Part shown: positions 12,901 through 27,900 of the stretch, one piece after another
Layout: each line of letters begins with the position of its first letter
Numbering within the stretch: position 1 is the stretch's first letter
Source of the DNA: Omphiscola glabra
Taxonomy: Eukaryota > Mollusca > Gastropoda > Lymnaeidae
Length of the DNA stretch: 64,000 nucleotides
Direction of reading: 5' to 3'
NCBI GenBank assembly: GCA_964017045.1
Contig: OZ024809.1
Coordinates: forward strand, 24,675,618 to 24,739,617
The notes under the pieces: model-generated
Seen by the model: the letters and a program-made list of their open reading frames with translations, nothing else
Told to the model about the DNA's origin: nothing
The model's database searches: none
Translations under genes and position numbers: made by a program

Positions 12901-15900
12901 GCATACATCGAAGAATGATGGGGAAAGTATCAATATTTACATTCTATTTATAAAAAATGAGATCATCGCGAATATTAATAAATAAATATCTAATGAATAC
13001 TTTGACTTTTACCATTTTAATTAAAAGTAATTAAAATTTCTTAAAAATGTATTTTAAAGTAGTATGGTAAGAGAACATTTGGATATAGGAAGGGGGGGGG
13101 GAAGCAAAAATTCATGCAAAATAGACCATTGAGTGCCATTTGCTTTTATAATATAATTACAACGCTACCTAGACATATATCTACAATAGTTATTGTTGCT
13201 CTAATTTGTCACCTAAATATCAGTTATTAAGGCTTAAAAAATAAATATCACCACAACGTTTCGCGGTTATCGTCATACTAATGCTTTGTGTTTTCATACA
13301 TAGCTGGCAAGATATTGCTGCATTAACATTTAGCCTAGTACCAACACATTAGTCTTTCCGTGCTGGTGATATAATTATTTCGTTCGGCGACCAACCTCCC
13401 TCACCCCCATTAATGGGGAAAAATATTTTTTTACCGGGTCTCTTAAAATTGTTCTGACGTCACACTGACGGTCTCGAAGCAGAATCACAAAAGACATCTA
13501 AATTGGTCGCCATAATCATAAATGTTAACAGGTCTTTATTAGGCCTACTACATTAGTATTATACGAACCAGGGTTTCTTTCAGGCATACCTCCGGGGGGG
13601 CACTACCCCCCCGGAGCTAGTCAAGTGCCCCCCGGGGGAAAATGTGTAAGAAAAAATAATTTAAAAAAAAACCTACTCTAAATTTAATTTTTATAACATT
13701 TTTTAAAAGTAATTGAAATTTGTGCCTTTAATCGATTACAATTAATGGAACAAATAAAATATAATTTTTCGATATATGTTGATGATCCATATCGTTGAGG
13801 TTAGTCTTGTTAGAAGGCTCGCAGAAATCGATTATAAATATCGTATTATTTTGAAAATTGGCCGCTCCTGATCATAAGCTAAAACTTACTTTTTCTTATT
13901 CGCATAAATCGGTATTTTTTTTTATTAATTACATTTTGCAGCTGTACAGGTTGAAAGACTTTTTGATAACGCTGTATTAATATAGTAGATTCCATATATG
14001 TATACTGACTATGATGAAATGAAAACTTTATAAAAGATTATAGTCCCATAGAAAGGATATATATATTTAAACAACAAATTTTTATAAAAAAATAGAGCAT
14101 TACGATTATCTTGTAAATGCCAATTTTGGTAGTAGTTTAAAAAATTATATGAAATTGGTGAAACAAATTGATTTAAAGTATAATGTCGAAGAGGCAATTT
14201 GTAATGATCTCAAGCAAATTTTAGTAGTTTAAAAATCTTAATTAACATTTCAATCAACTGAATATTGAGAATTTAAACTTTATTTTTATACGAAAACAAT
14301 CACACATTAATAAATATATGATGACCTTTGTAAATAATTTATGTCTTCTTAACAATTATAGCGGTTACATATGATTTATAAATAAATACCAATTTTGAAA
14401 ACCCATAAACATGTAGGTTATAGCCTTATGTACAGAAAAGCTTTTTTTTTATTTTTGACTTTGGTGAAACTTGGAAATATTTAGAAATAAACGTATTTTT
14501 TTGGTTTTTCTTTTTCGTTCAAAATGTAAAACTATTTTAACATTTCTTTTATGTGATGGATAACTTTTTTTGGAAGGAATTCTTTAAAAAAAATTAAAAA
14601 TATTTTTTAGTAAATTCATTATTTGTTATCTATTTGACCCCAAAAATATTTTAAATAAAAACTTAAAAAACACATTACTTTTCAATTAAAAAAAAAAATG
14701 TTTGCATAACACACTTAGTCAAGCAGCAACGTCGCTTGACTTTTTGTGGCACCCCTGCTACCTTTCGGTTTTGTACTTCCCTACCTAGCAGTAAAAGTTG
14801 ATAATTTAATGTAATTACAGCCCAACTTTACACCCCTAAAATATACGAGGCCCCATGCAGCTATATGGGTTGCAGACCTCACACGATAGCTCTTAGGTCA
14901 AATGACACATTCATACAAACTTAACTAGCATCTCTCCCGTTGCTCTCCAGTTAAGTGTCTAATGATGCGAAACTAAATTTAACTATGTAAAATAATGCAT
15001 TCTTGCATTTTGAATTTATCAAAAATTTTCCGGGGCCTATAAAGTTTTAAGGGGCGAGTCTAAGCTAAGGAGTATCTCTCGATAAAAAAAATACCCTAAG
15101 GGCTCCCAACTGGACTGAATTTATTTAATATTGGGCTGATGGAAGAGTTAGTGATGTCCTGTTATTATGGTTATTTCTAGCGCTTCCCACACAAAAGTCT
15201 GAAATGCTTACATCGGTGGCGCTTCATCCAATATAGGGCCATGGCCTGCTCCACTACCTTCTCCCATTCGGATCGATCCATCGCTTTAGACCTCCGTGTG
15301 CGAACCCCCAACCTTTGTAAGTCATTCTCTACATCGTCAATCCATCTCAGTCTTGGTCGACCGGTGAGCCGTTTGCCCCTAGGTTTCTGCCTGTAGATCG
15401 TTTTTGCTGCTCCAGAATCCGGCATCCTTTCAATGTGTCCTGTCCAGGGCAGTCTGCCTTTTTAAAAAATATTGTTGTGACTATGGATGGATTGTACAAT
15501 TGAAATAGCTTTTGGTTTGTACGGATTCCCAAAACAAAATTGTCTATCATCGGGTCATATATTTAGCAGGTTCCCTGCTTTTCTGGTAGGAACCAAGTCT
15601 CACTTGTTTATGTTACTACTGGTCTTATGATAGCGGTGTCGGCCTTATTGCCTTCTTTATTCCCCTATAGAGAGGTTTTTGTTTCGAAGTAGCTTTTGTA
15701 AATTGATAAGAACGGTTGCATGCTGTTATTCTTTCTTTCACCTCCGATTGTATTACCTTTTGCTTATTTATAGTCACCTCTAGATATTTGAAAGTAGCTA
15801 CCCTCTCAAAGGTGTAGTTGTTTATATTGATGTTGTCATCAATGCGTATTTCCTGACATTATCATATATATATTGCCTTCACTTTATTTACATCAAGACC

Positions 15901-18900
15901 AGCTTTGACCGTGACATCTTCAAGTCCCCTAAAAGTTTTAATTATATCATCAATGCTGTTTCTACCAAGTGGCGCTATATCGTCTGTGTATGCCAGGTGT
16001 TGCAGTGGCTGGCTTTATAAGTTCCTTATGGTTGTTATGTACCACCTCTCTGGTGCTCACACGTATGTTTCTAATGCCTTTTTATAAAGTGATGTTGAAA
16101 AGGATACACGGAATTCCTTGTCTGAGGCCCTGATTAATTAAGATCTCCCTCAAGTACTCTCTCTGTACTTTGATTCTACTTTTGTAGTTATCCATCGTCA
16201 TATGTATGAGTCGGGTAAGTTTGTTAGGGGCTCCAAATTCCAGGAGAGCATCGTTTATGTATTTCCTAAGCTGATTTGTAGTCCACATATAGTTGGTGTA
16301 TGTTGATGTTTTATTCTTAGCATTTCCCTACGAGACATCTAATAGTGAATATATGAACGTCTGAAATGCCCCTTCACACATTGTCAGAACGATGCATTGA
16401 ATTTGAAACACAATGCATCAATGCATTTTGAATTTATTATGTTTAAATTAAGATGACCCTTGCCCTCACTTTTGCTCAAGACTCTTAACGGGGTTGAATC
16501 TAATCTTGTGTCAAATGATTTTCTTCGGCGCACCACAACCAGAATGAATTTAGTTTGTGTATGGCACTGGTCGCCATAATGCCTCCCCCGACGCTTGAAA
16601 AATTACTTTCCCTGATCAACTGATAAACTTATCAAAACATTCGAATCATGTATACTCCAAAATGCACCTCTTGATTGTTAAAAAAATCATTTAATCATAC
16701 ATTTTCTGGTTAGGAAAGCTATCGGGATGCTCGATTGCTGCGCTACTTCCCGATAAAAATGGCAGCATTACTTGCCTTGAAAACCAATTTTGGTGCTGAT
16801 ATATAAACTGCCCAGCGGCGTGCCTAGTGTCATCGCCACCCTAGGTGAGTTAACTTTTTTGCCGCGCTACCTTTCTCGATAGAAACTCTGCAGATGTCCG
16901 GAAATCCCGCCGCTCAATGTAAAGAAAAAAATGACACTTGGGAAGACCAAATGTTCGCCCCCCCCTTTCTACGTCACTGGCGTGAGTCTTTGGTGCCTGG
17001 GGACAATATTCATTTTTACTCCCCCCCCCCCGCTAAACTCTGAAACCCATTATTTTCATCCATGAACACTATAGCCCAATTAGATGCCCGCTAGTCTGGT
17101 ACCCGGGGAAATATGTCCCATATACCCACCCTAGCTACGCCTCTTTCCAATGGCACTTCCCCCCCCCCGAAAATCTTAAATGTCCCCCGGGGGCAATTGT
17201 CTGAAAGAAACACTGATACGAACCAGTGATACATGCACACGTGTGTTATTTCGTCAATAACAATGTTTATCAGCATGATAATAATGAATTTCAAGAAATG
17301 AATGAATTGAAAAAGCTTAAGTTTCCTTAATTTTTATATAAAAATAAATAAAACAAAGATAATAATGGAAATATTTACCATTCACTAGGATTATTCATTA
17401 TAATTCACCTTAGCATATGTCAACATTAGCATGATAATGATATAATATTATGAATGTGACAAATAAATGAATTGAATAAACCTAGGGTTCCAAATTGTAT
17501 TTTTGAAAAAATTAAAACAAAAATTCCATGAGTTTTTCTTCCACTTAACTATTTACATTTGACCTAGCTTAATTGAAAATTATTTTTTGGAAATAAAGGA
17601 CAAGTAGGTCGTCATGCAGCTGTGCGCAGTTTTCGCAGAGTATTAGTCATCCAACATACGATGACAGCAAGACTTTGAGCAATGAGGAATATCGGATTGC
17701 CGGCCAGGAGACAGACAGTCTTACTTCTGGTAGATGTCCGATAACCTCAATCACTTTCAGCCAAAACCTAAATTAAACCAAAGTTAACTTTTCTGTTTCT
17801 GCCCAAACCGAAACTAGGCCGGAAAGTAATCAAATGACGAATTTCGGCTCCGAAACCGAAGCCGAAATTCGGTCGGTTTATATCTCTAACTCAACCCCAG
17901 CCTAACATGAACTAAATTCTTTTCAGCTGATGCAATTTAGGGTATGCTTATTGAACTAGCTTAGATCTTAAAGTCTTTAAATCTTAAAGTCCCCATAATT
18001 TTTTTGATGAATTTAAAATGCAAGAATGAATTTTAGCACATATATAAATTAGTTTTGCATCATTCTACACTTAATCGGAACGCAATGGGAGAGTTGCTAA
18101 TTAAAAATGTAGGTTTCTAGTTCTTATTCAACCAATATGGATAGTAAAACAGCCATTCTCTACTGTGCGATCCATATCAGTCTTGGTAGACCGGTGAGCC
18201 GTCTGCCCCTAGGTTTCTTCCTGTAGATAGTTTTCGCTGCTCCACAATCCGGTATCCTTTCAATGTATACTGTCTAGGGCAGTCTGCCTTTTAATTGTTG
18301 GGACTATGGGTGGATCTTTGTACAATGTATAAAACTCTTGTTTTGGGTGGATTCTCCAAACATCATTGTCTATCACCGAGTCATATATTTTCCTGATTAT
18401 TTTCTTCTTCTTTTCTGGAAAGGGACCAAGTCTCCCTAGCGTAAGTTACTACTGGTCGTTGTTCCCCTTGAGAGGTTTTTGCTTCCCAGTAGTTTTTGTA
18501 GGCTGAAAAATGAACGGTTGCCTGCTGTTATCCTTTCTTTCACCTCCGACATTATTACATTGTGCTCATTTATAGTCACCCCTAGATATTTGAAAGTGGC
18601 CACTCTCTCAAAGGTGTGGTTGTTTATATTGATTTTGTCATCAGTGTGCGTGTTTCGTGACATTATCATGTTATTTTGTCTTCGCTTCATTTACCTCAAG
18701 ACCAGCTTTGACCGAGACATCTTCAAATTCCCTGAATGCGTTTATTGTATCATTTCTGTTTGTGCCAAATTGCGCTATATCGTCGGCGTACACAAGATAC
18801 TGAAAGGGTTGGCTATATACATTTCCATATGGTTGTTGCTCTGACTACCTCTTTGTAAGTAGTTTGTAATGGTTCCTCTGGTGATCACATGTATGTTTCT

Positions 18901-21900
18901 AATGATTTTTATCTAACGTGATGTTGAACAGGAGACATGATAGTGAATCTCATTGTCTGAGGCCATGATTAACTGGGAACTCCCTCGAGTTTTCTTCATG
19001 TACTTTGATTCTACTTTTGGAGTTGAGCATAGTCATATGTATGAGCCTGATAAGTTTGTTAGGGACTCCAACTTCCTGTAGAGTATCGTACAGGTATTTC
19101 CTGTCTATGCAATCCTAATATGTTTTGTCGTCCAAATATAATTGGTGTATGTTGATGTTGTATTGGGTGCAGGGTGGCCGAGTGGTCTGAACTGAGCAAA
19201 TCTCAAGCTAATGGTTCAATCCCCGCCAAAGCCCAGTCAAGCAAAAAAAAACACCACCAGCCCCCCGGGTGGATGGGACTTGCTAACCTTGGACGGCAAC
19301 CCATCTAAGAGAAGGCAACTCTGAATTCAAACCCGGAGATGGGGAGATGGAATTCACATGCGCCTAACTGGCAGCAGTGAGACCCCTCGAACATCAAACA
19401 GCGGAGCGCCGTGAGCATGCTATGGAATGAGCGCTATATAAAGTACTCCAATCAATCATCGACTTTGTAACGCGCTTCGAGCCTTTGGGGATGAAGCGTG
19501 ATTTTTCAAATAAACTTTATTATTATTATTGTATTTGCAGCATTTCACCGAGATACGCAAAATATAGTAAAAATATGAAAGTCTGAAATGTACCTTTCCA
19601 AATTTGCATTTTGATTTTTTTAAATTGAGCTTTTGCTCAAGACTCTTCTGCATTCTCAATTTCTGCTACCCCCCTCTTTGTCGTCGATCAATGTGACATT
19701 AAGAAGTTGATTCTTATCTTGCGCCAAATGATTATATTGGGGCGCACCACAACAGGAATGAATTTTGTTTATGTAAGGCGCCATAATTCCTTCCCCGACG
19801 CATGAAAAAATCAAATAGTCTTATCAAATCATTAAAATCATGTACTCCAAAATTAACATATTGATTTCTAATAATTACTTATTTTTCTGGTTAGGGAAAA
19901 GACTTTGTCGTCCTCGATTTCGGCCCCACGTCCCGATAAAAAAGACAATAATGCTTGCCCAGATCGCCAATTTTGGTGCCGATATATACACTGCCCAGCG
20001 ATGTGCCTAGTGTTTTTTGCCGTGCTGGCTTTCACAATATAAACTCTGCAGTTGTCCGAAAATGCCACCGCTCCATATAAAGAAAAATGACATGCCCACC
20101 TTAGTTACGCCTCTTTCCACTGTCACTGCGCCCCCCCCCCCCCCAACCGGAGGAAATTGTCTGAAAGGAACACTGAACGAGTCCCATCCACTTGGAGTTG
20201 TGTTGTTATTTTTGCTTACGTCTATGCTTTTCCTTGGTACTGAACTCGTGTCCACAAGCTTGACTCAGTTTAGACCGCTGAATAAACAACATTGAAAACT
20301 TTTCACAAATACCTACATAAATAACACACATTTTTCCACACAAATAAATCATTAATCAAATTTACCCATTGTATTTTACAGTTGCAAGAAAAGTTTCTGC
20401 GATGGCTGTATCCAGCTGTGTTACGATACCCTGGAACAAAACGAAACTCGGTCGTCCGAGTTAAGGGTCAGTTCGGCCAAAGATTGAAATCTTTATTTTT
20501 TATTTCATTCATTCGATTTAATTTAAAGAAAGAAAGTAAACGTTTTTCAATATCAAGATTGGGTATACGCAGAAAATCAATTACGGTAGCATTATCAGTC
20601 TTTCGTTATTCAATCTTCTAGTGATTACTGCAATTCTCATGACTAAACATTCGGTCAATTACTTCCTCCCTCATTCACTTATCCATGAACTCTTTCATTC
20701 ACTTACTTCCTCCCTCAATTCCTTCCTCATTCACCTACTCTCTCATCCATGTGCTCTCTCATTCACTTACTTCCTTCCTCACTTACTCCAACATTCACTT
20801 ACTCTTTCATTCACTTACTTCCTTCCTCCCTTACCCCCTCAGTCTTGTACTCTTTCATCAACATACTTTCTCATTCACGCTAAAATTCGCTTATTCTGAT
20901 GTTATTCTCTAACCTTCAAATCTTCATTTTCCCTCTTAATTTGAATTGTTTGGGTGTCCAGGAATTCTAAGAGACCGAGTACTCTAGACACTCAAGGATT
21001 CTAGAGCCATAAAAAATCTAGAAGCCCCATATATTTAGGGTACCTAAGACTCAAGATGCAACATGATACTACTTGCTTCCATGTCAGTATCCCCTGTTCA
21101 TATCATTTTTCCGGGGGGTAGGGGGTTACAATGTTGTTAAGTCGGTTTAGCACATCCAACTCTTAAATATCGCCTAATTTTGTTCAATTATTTATGTCCT
21201 AGATTTGTGGGGCGTGTAGGGAAGAGGTAGACCGCCAATCGTGCAGGGGAGCAACTCGTGGTCTGTGGTCAGAATTTCTAAGACTGAGAACAGCGGTACG
21301 GGCTGAACATGGGAAGCCACTCACATCTTTAAATGTCGGCAAACAACAAGAGTTGCCGAATATGTAAGTATGTCTACACTTTGATTGTTTCGATTATAGC
21401 CAAGCTAACTTAATTTGCTCTGTGCATCAGTTTTCAAAAACTTTTTATTTCACTTTATTTTACTACATACCTGTTTACCCCTGGGATGGTGTCAGAGTAG
21501 TTTTCAGTTTTCAAAACGCAGTTTCAAGTTCCAAAGAGTAGTTTGGTCAATTAGCAAGTAGCCCGGGGGGGGGGGGGGGGGGGGTGGTGCTGCTTGGCAA
21601 TCAAAATTCAAGTTATCGGGAAATCCGCGGAACTGCTTATTTAAGTGCACACAAATAAATATAAAGGATTTGGTCCTCTCATTTGTTTCTTAAGGATGAG
21701 AAAAGGTCTTAGGCAAGCACAAAAGGCACTCAGTGCACAGACTTGCTTGACTGGTTAGGCATATGTGAGCTAAAATTCATAACTATTGCAACACAACAGA
21801 CTATTTTGTTGTTGCTGATATGAAAACAAGTATGAATTGGTAATATTAAAAACAATATTGAAACACAAGAACAAAATTAACCAATGAAGTGTACACACGT

Positions 21901-24900
21901 ATAGATTTATTAAATTTCCTAATAAGAGCGCACATTTTAAATCAGCTTATTTAAAAGGATTTTAAGATTTTTGCCTTGATTTTCAAAGTCATGAAAAAGT
22001 TTAGCAATGTGTCTAGTCTCTATGGGATTCTGGAACATGTATTCAGCTTTCACAAGTCGAGAACATCTTTTCTATATGGAGACAAAGCCTTTTTCACGCG
22101 AGAAAAATGATCAGTTACAGCAGTGGTAGGCAAACCCATTGGTCAAAAGAGCCAAAAATCAGCAGCAGGAGAGCCAAATTTCTTTTCAAAAACTTGTCAA
22201 GAAGCATGTTTTTTTGGATTCAAAACCGATTTGTGGCCGACTAGCCAAGCCGCACTCGCGGGCCGCGATTAGCCGACAACTGAGTTAGCGTAAACACACT
22301 TTAGTGTCTATAAAATCTCTGTAATCATGGTTTCATGTTTGGACATATAAATTGTGAGCTTGACTGAGAAGTTCCAGAAGTGGACACCTGAGGTTGGTGA
22401 TAAATATAATTGACTTTCCCAAACATTTTCGCCTCCAGATGGCACATGAGAACTGTCCTGCAAATATGCTTGATTTCAATAAATCTAGTAGAGTGTAGCA
22501 ATGCTGACTCGTTCAACGTTGGTTGCTCTCCTATCAGTCTTTAAAGCTGTTGTTGGGCATTATTTTATTAACCCCAGACCCTGACTATAGAAAAAAAAAA
22601 GAATTAACATATTATTATCATATTAGGCTCATAGAGGATCATATTCATATAGACTATTTATGTTTATATGGTAGATATACTGAAACAGGCCTATGCAATG
22701 ACGTAGGACTGAGCGCACGAAGTGTGAAAGAAGAGGTAACAAGAACATTTTGAACAGTGAAAATTGAAAAGGCGGCATTAAGCGTCAGTTCACACGATCA
22801 AATTTCGCGTCAAATTGTTGTATGAACGAACTATTTTGTGCTAGTTTCTTTTTTGGGGAACTTGATCAAAGGGTAATTTGAAAGTTGTGACGAGGCTTCA
22901 TACACGAATTGCATCAAATGAAAATTTGATCGTGTGAACCGACCCCTCTTAGTGTTAATTTTGCACTATTATTAGTGAGCTACGAAAAAAACAATAATTT
23001 AATAAAATATCTTTATTTAGGTTTTTAATTCTTTAAAAGGCTTGATGTTATATTGTAGATTTTAAGAACAGGTCTATTAATAAGTTATCGACTGCGGTCG
23101 CGTAAAGTATGTTAAATTTTAAAATGAAATTCCTCTACTTTGATCATAATTACAGCAAAGGGATGAACTACGATTCGTGCCGTAAGACTCTATTATTACT
23201 ATTGTTCGAATTGGTATTTTTATAATCATTAGGCCTACTGAAAACCTGAAAAAGTAGACTTAGGCTAAGCTTAGTGAAAATTTAGGCTAATAGACGGATC
23301 ATTTAAATTTTATTTTTATTTTTAGTCATCGGACACATATTTGACATAGACATAGTTTTATTCTATTGAAAATGGCTATCGAATAATTAAAAGCTAGAAA
23401 AAATACATTAAAATAATTATTGACTTGAATAAAATAATTGTACACTTACTTACCCCTAAGTATGTTGATAGGTGAATCTGAACAGAAAAAATTTCCTAGG
23501 CATTACGGTTCGATTTCTTTTTAAAATACGAAAACACCCGAAACTTGGAATCAATATGCACTATTACTACTAACAGTGGACGACACATTGGCTATTAAGT
23601 ATTAACAATGCATCCACAAAAAAAAATATTCTGGTTGGTTCACTGAGATCGAGACCGCAAAAACTCCATTTTATGTTAAGCTCCATACCAGGGCTTCCCA
23701 AACTACTCTTAAATATTGTGCACTTTGCGCACCCTTGGAATTGTTTGACTAAATCTCACGGCCCTTATTTTAAATTTTAAAATAAAATTTGACTTGTAAT
23801 TTTATTAATTTCAATCACAAGGAGAAGTTATAGAAATAAGAAAATAAAACCTTTGATTCACTTTATACAGTAAAGTGCTCATGAAGAAATTTTAAAAGAA
23901 TGAACATTTATATCATTACTTAAAAGCCATTGTCTCCTCTGTTCATATAGCCACTTTACCTCACTCTAATTGAAATGTTACCCAATATTCACATGGAGGC
24001 GAGAGCGTCCCAGGTGGGACAACCTATCTCCCATAACTTAAATGCATACAGCAGAAATTCAAAAGTTATACTTTTTCTACAATGCTATCAGTAGCGTAGT
24101 AATGGCAGGCGGAGGGGGCATAGCAAATTTTGGTTTTCTTAAATGGAGCCGGGCATGTACAGCCAACTGCAGTTTTTTGTCATGTAAATGGGGCGGCAAA
24201 AAGCTTGTTCCGCCACGGGTGGTGCTAGCCCTCGCTACGCCACTAAATATGTATATATTTGAAACAGATTGTGTCCTCAGTCATCTTATTACTTTAGTCT
24301 TCGATGATAGGTGAGTTACAGAAATGTCAAACATCTCTAGCTTCTCGATGACTTGATCGCATCTGATCTGGTGCACATTTTGTACAAACTATCTAAAAAA
24401 TCCAATATTATATATAAGAATGAGCTATAGTGACATAACGCCAAAGAGCCGAAAATATTTTGATACGTTCGGACTCTAAAAAACAAACATAGTTATTTTC
24501 TATTATTTTACGGAAATCGAATAAATTTACATGCGCAAAAAATATTATATTTCAGCTTTTATTTTAGCAAAAGTTTAAGTATTATTATTATAAATTACAA
24601 ATACATATAAAGAATCAACTAATGAACTATCTTAAGCATTTTATATGCGTTTAAAAGTTATGAAAAAAAAAATTAAATAGAAAAAATATGATCAAAGAAA
24701 CACACAGTAATCACATTTATTGGGAAAACTTAAACATCAGTTGTTGTTAGTGCGTTCTTTAGCGCGTTGTCAATAAGACGAAATAAAATTAAAATTAATT
24801 AGTTCTAAATAATCACGCAAATGACGTCATAGTGCGAATTGCTTATTTCGTCAAAGCTAAAAGTTATCTGATTTAATAAAAGAGCGTGACAAACTGATGA

Positions 24901-27900
24901 TGTACATTCCCTTTCTTATAAGTAAAATTAATAAATAGCATTAATTGCTATTTAAATTGCTAAACTTAAATACTAATTTAGCTTTGTATTTTTAACATTT
25001 AATGAGTTTATACTTTCATTCATTCCAAAAATATTTTTTTTGTTAATTTATAAAGTAGTAAAAACTCTACATTTAAAAATAATATATATAAGAATAGGCC
25101 TTTTAATTTAAATTAGTGTTGCAAAACTAAATAGCTAAATATCATTTTTAATTCACTTATCACTGATCCAGATAAGAAATAAGCATATTAAATGCAAAAA
25201 AAATCTTCTGCGTAAGTAAGGGGGCTACAATCCAGTGGATGATTTATTAATTTTTTTAAAACTCTGTGTAGCTCACTATACATTATACATTCATTTTGCC
25301 CAGTGCATCACAAAATAAGCCTCAGAATAAATTTGATCAATAATTAACCTTCTTCGATACATTTATATCGATGGTAGGAAATTGAGTTCATGCATTTTTA
25401 CTTGGATGACAATATCTTTCAATCCAATGACATTTCAGTTGTAAAAAAAAGAAGCTATATTCTCATTTTACATATGAACATATGTTAACGAATTAAGAAA
25501 ATCAATGACTTTAACAAAACATAAAAATATTTTCATAATTATCCCCAGGGATATCAAAACCCAATCACTTTACACAAGTGAAAATTTAATTTAAAAAATA
25601 GAGATTTTATTAGATAGAGAGATCGAAAGACAGACAGACAAATACATAGATAGATGATAGATAGATAGAGATGTAGATAAAAGATAGCTAGACGGATGGA
25701 TGGATGGATGAAAGGATGGATGGATGGAAGGGTGGGTGGGTGAGAGGATGAATGGATGGATGGATAGATAGGTAGGTAGAAAGGTAGGTAGGCAGGTAGG
25801 TTGGTAGGTGGGTAAGTAGGTAGATAGATATGTATGTAGGTAGGTAGGGAGATAGGTAGATAGATAGATAGATGGGTAGATAGATACAGACCTGTTTACT
25901 CTTACGATTTTGGCGTACAATGTACGAATTTGATGTGTATACATTATATATACTGAGTGTTTTTTTACTATTAAGATAATGTATTGAACGATTTTGTGAT
26001 GAAATTGTACGATTTTAAGATTTTGAGGGTAAACAAGTCTGTAGATATTAGCTGGATTGGTAGATAGGTAGATAGGTAGGTAGTTAGGTAGGTAGGTAGG
26101 TGGGCAGGTAGGTAGGTAGGCAGGCAGGCATGTAGATGGTAAATAGGTAGATAGGTAGATGATAGATAGATAGGTAGATAGATAGATAAACAGACAGACA
26201 GACAAACAGACAGGCAGTCAGACAGACAGAGAGACAGAAGGAGAGACAGAAAGAGAGACAGAAGGAGAGACAGAAAGAGAGACAGTCAGAGAGACAGACA
26301 GACAGAGATGTAGACAGAGAGACAGACAGAGAGACAGATATACAGACAGACAGAGAGACATATATAATGACAGAGAGATAGACAGAGAGACAGAGACTGA
26401 CAGTGAGACAGACTGAGAGATAGCTTGAGAGACAAACATAGAGACAGAGAGACAGACAGACAGAGAGACATATAGACCGGCAGAGAAACAGAGAGACAGA
26501 CAGAGAGAAAGAGAGACAGACAGAGAGAAAGAGAGACAGACAGAGAGAAAGAGAGATAGACAGAGAGACAGACAGAGCGACAGAGAGACAGACAGAGAGA
26601 CATAGAGACAGGCAGAGACAGAAAGAGAGACAGGCAGATAGGGAGACAGACAGAATGACAGAGAGACAGAAAGATCATCCTTGAATAATTGCAAAAAAGT
26701 TATCTTAATTCGGTAAACTATATCTATACATATAATATATGTATATCCCGTATGTGCTTCTATACCATCAATCCAAAGTGATGAAAATTGTGTGAATTGT
26801 AAAAAAATGCAAATGTTTCTGAATTATTACACACATTTTGCAATATTCCGTTTTGGGACCGGGGACCTAAATTCCTTTTTCCCCCTTTTATGAGCTAAAT
26901 ATAATTTTCGTATGTGTTCCTATACCATTCATCCGATTGCGATAAAACTTTGGTAAGTTGTTGTGCGGGTCGGAGCCCCACATTATTTTTTTCTTATGTG
27001 AGCTATACAAATATAATTTCAATCAGTGCTATTGCATGGGTGGCTAGAAATCAATCAAATACAAACGACATTTCAGTTTGTGTATGGCATAAGTACAACC
27101 ATTTTAAAATTTTATGTTTGGGGCCAGGGGGCCTTATTTTAAAAATAATAAATATTTGAGCTATATAAATATAATTGAAAACAGAGCTACTGCGTGGGTG
27201 GATCAATCGCTACAAGTGTGTGGACTAACTTTTGAAAATACATGCTTCTCACGTGGACAGCTCTATGTTGCCTGCTCACGCGTTGAAAAAACTTCTAATT
27301 TATTTGTGTACGCACTAGACGGAAAAAAACAATAAATATTTTCTATTTAAAAATTACTTTAAAACTTAATTAAAACACAAACACTTTTTTCATTGAGTGG
27401 CATGCAAAGCAAGGCGGGTTCTCGCTAGTATTTTAATAAAACCCTCTGCATCTATATTTAACATACGGATGTCATTTTCTAACATTCAGACGTAAATAAA
27501 AGTCATCACGATTTGGGTATAAAGGATACATATTATCAAAACATGTATATCATATTATCAAAACATCTGTTAGGATATTTTTATCCCCCTTCCCCCCACG
27601 TGAAGGTTTGACGTTACTCCCGGGTTACAGAGCTTGTGTCTCCAATTTATGACGGAACTTCAACATCAGCTGGAGAGGCAGTCCAAAAACTCTTTTCTGT
27701 CAAGTTATCTCCACTTGAACAACACAGGGCAACGCCACAATAAGGTGACATCAACGCACGTAATACATTTTTCAACCAAAATAATTATATTCTAGACTTT
27801 GATGTGCATGTGTGTGCTGGTGGGGGTGGTGGAGACAGATTGTTATAAATGAGGGCTAGGCTTTGGGGAGGACTGGGTGGCTGGCGGGGGGGGGGGAGGG

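Larger units (their letters stand above)
17880..20175 (+). mobile_element. Second copy of the LINE-carrying hAT composite, left arm rearranged
   Basis: The order LINE remnant then right arm matches 15177-17215: 19560-20175 aligns with 16330-17215 and ends CTGAAAGGAACACTG. The left block (about 17990-18110) is the inverse of about 14930-15050, so the left side is rearranged, and no matching left TIR or target duplication is found. A SINE was added at 19165. Confidence 0.7.

Noticed and set aside
19165..19260. tRNA-Leu/Ser gene
   Set aside because: Has A and B boxes but cannot complete an acceptor stem and continues into a SINE body with target duplications.
20382..20621. ORF starting at exon 4 in another frame
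   Set aside because: Phase agreement with exons 3 and 5 fixes a different frame that restores the zinc ligands.
25591..26694. Minus-strand ORFs rich in CLSVSLS and TYLSTYLP
   Set aside because: Direct translation of tetranucleotide microsatellites.
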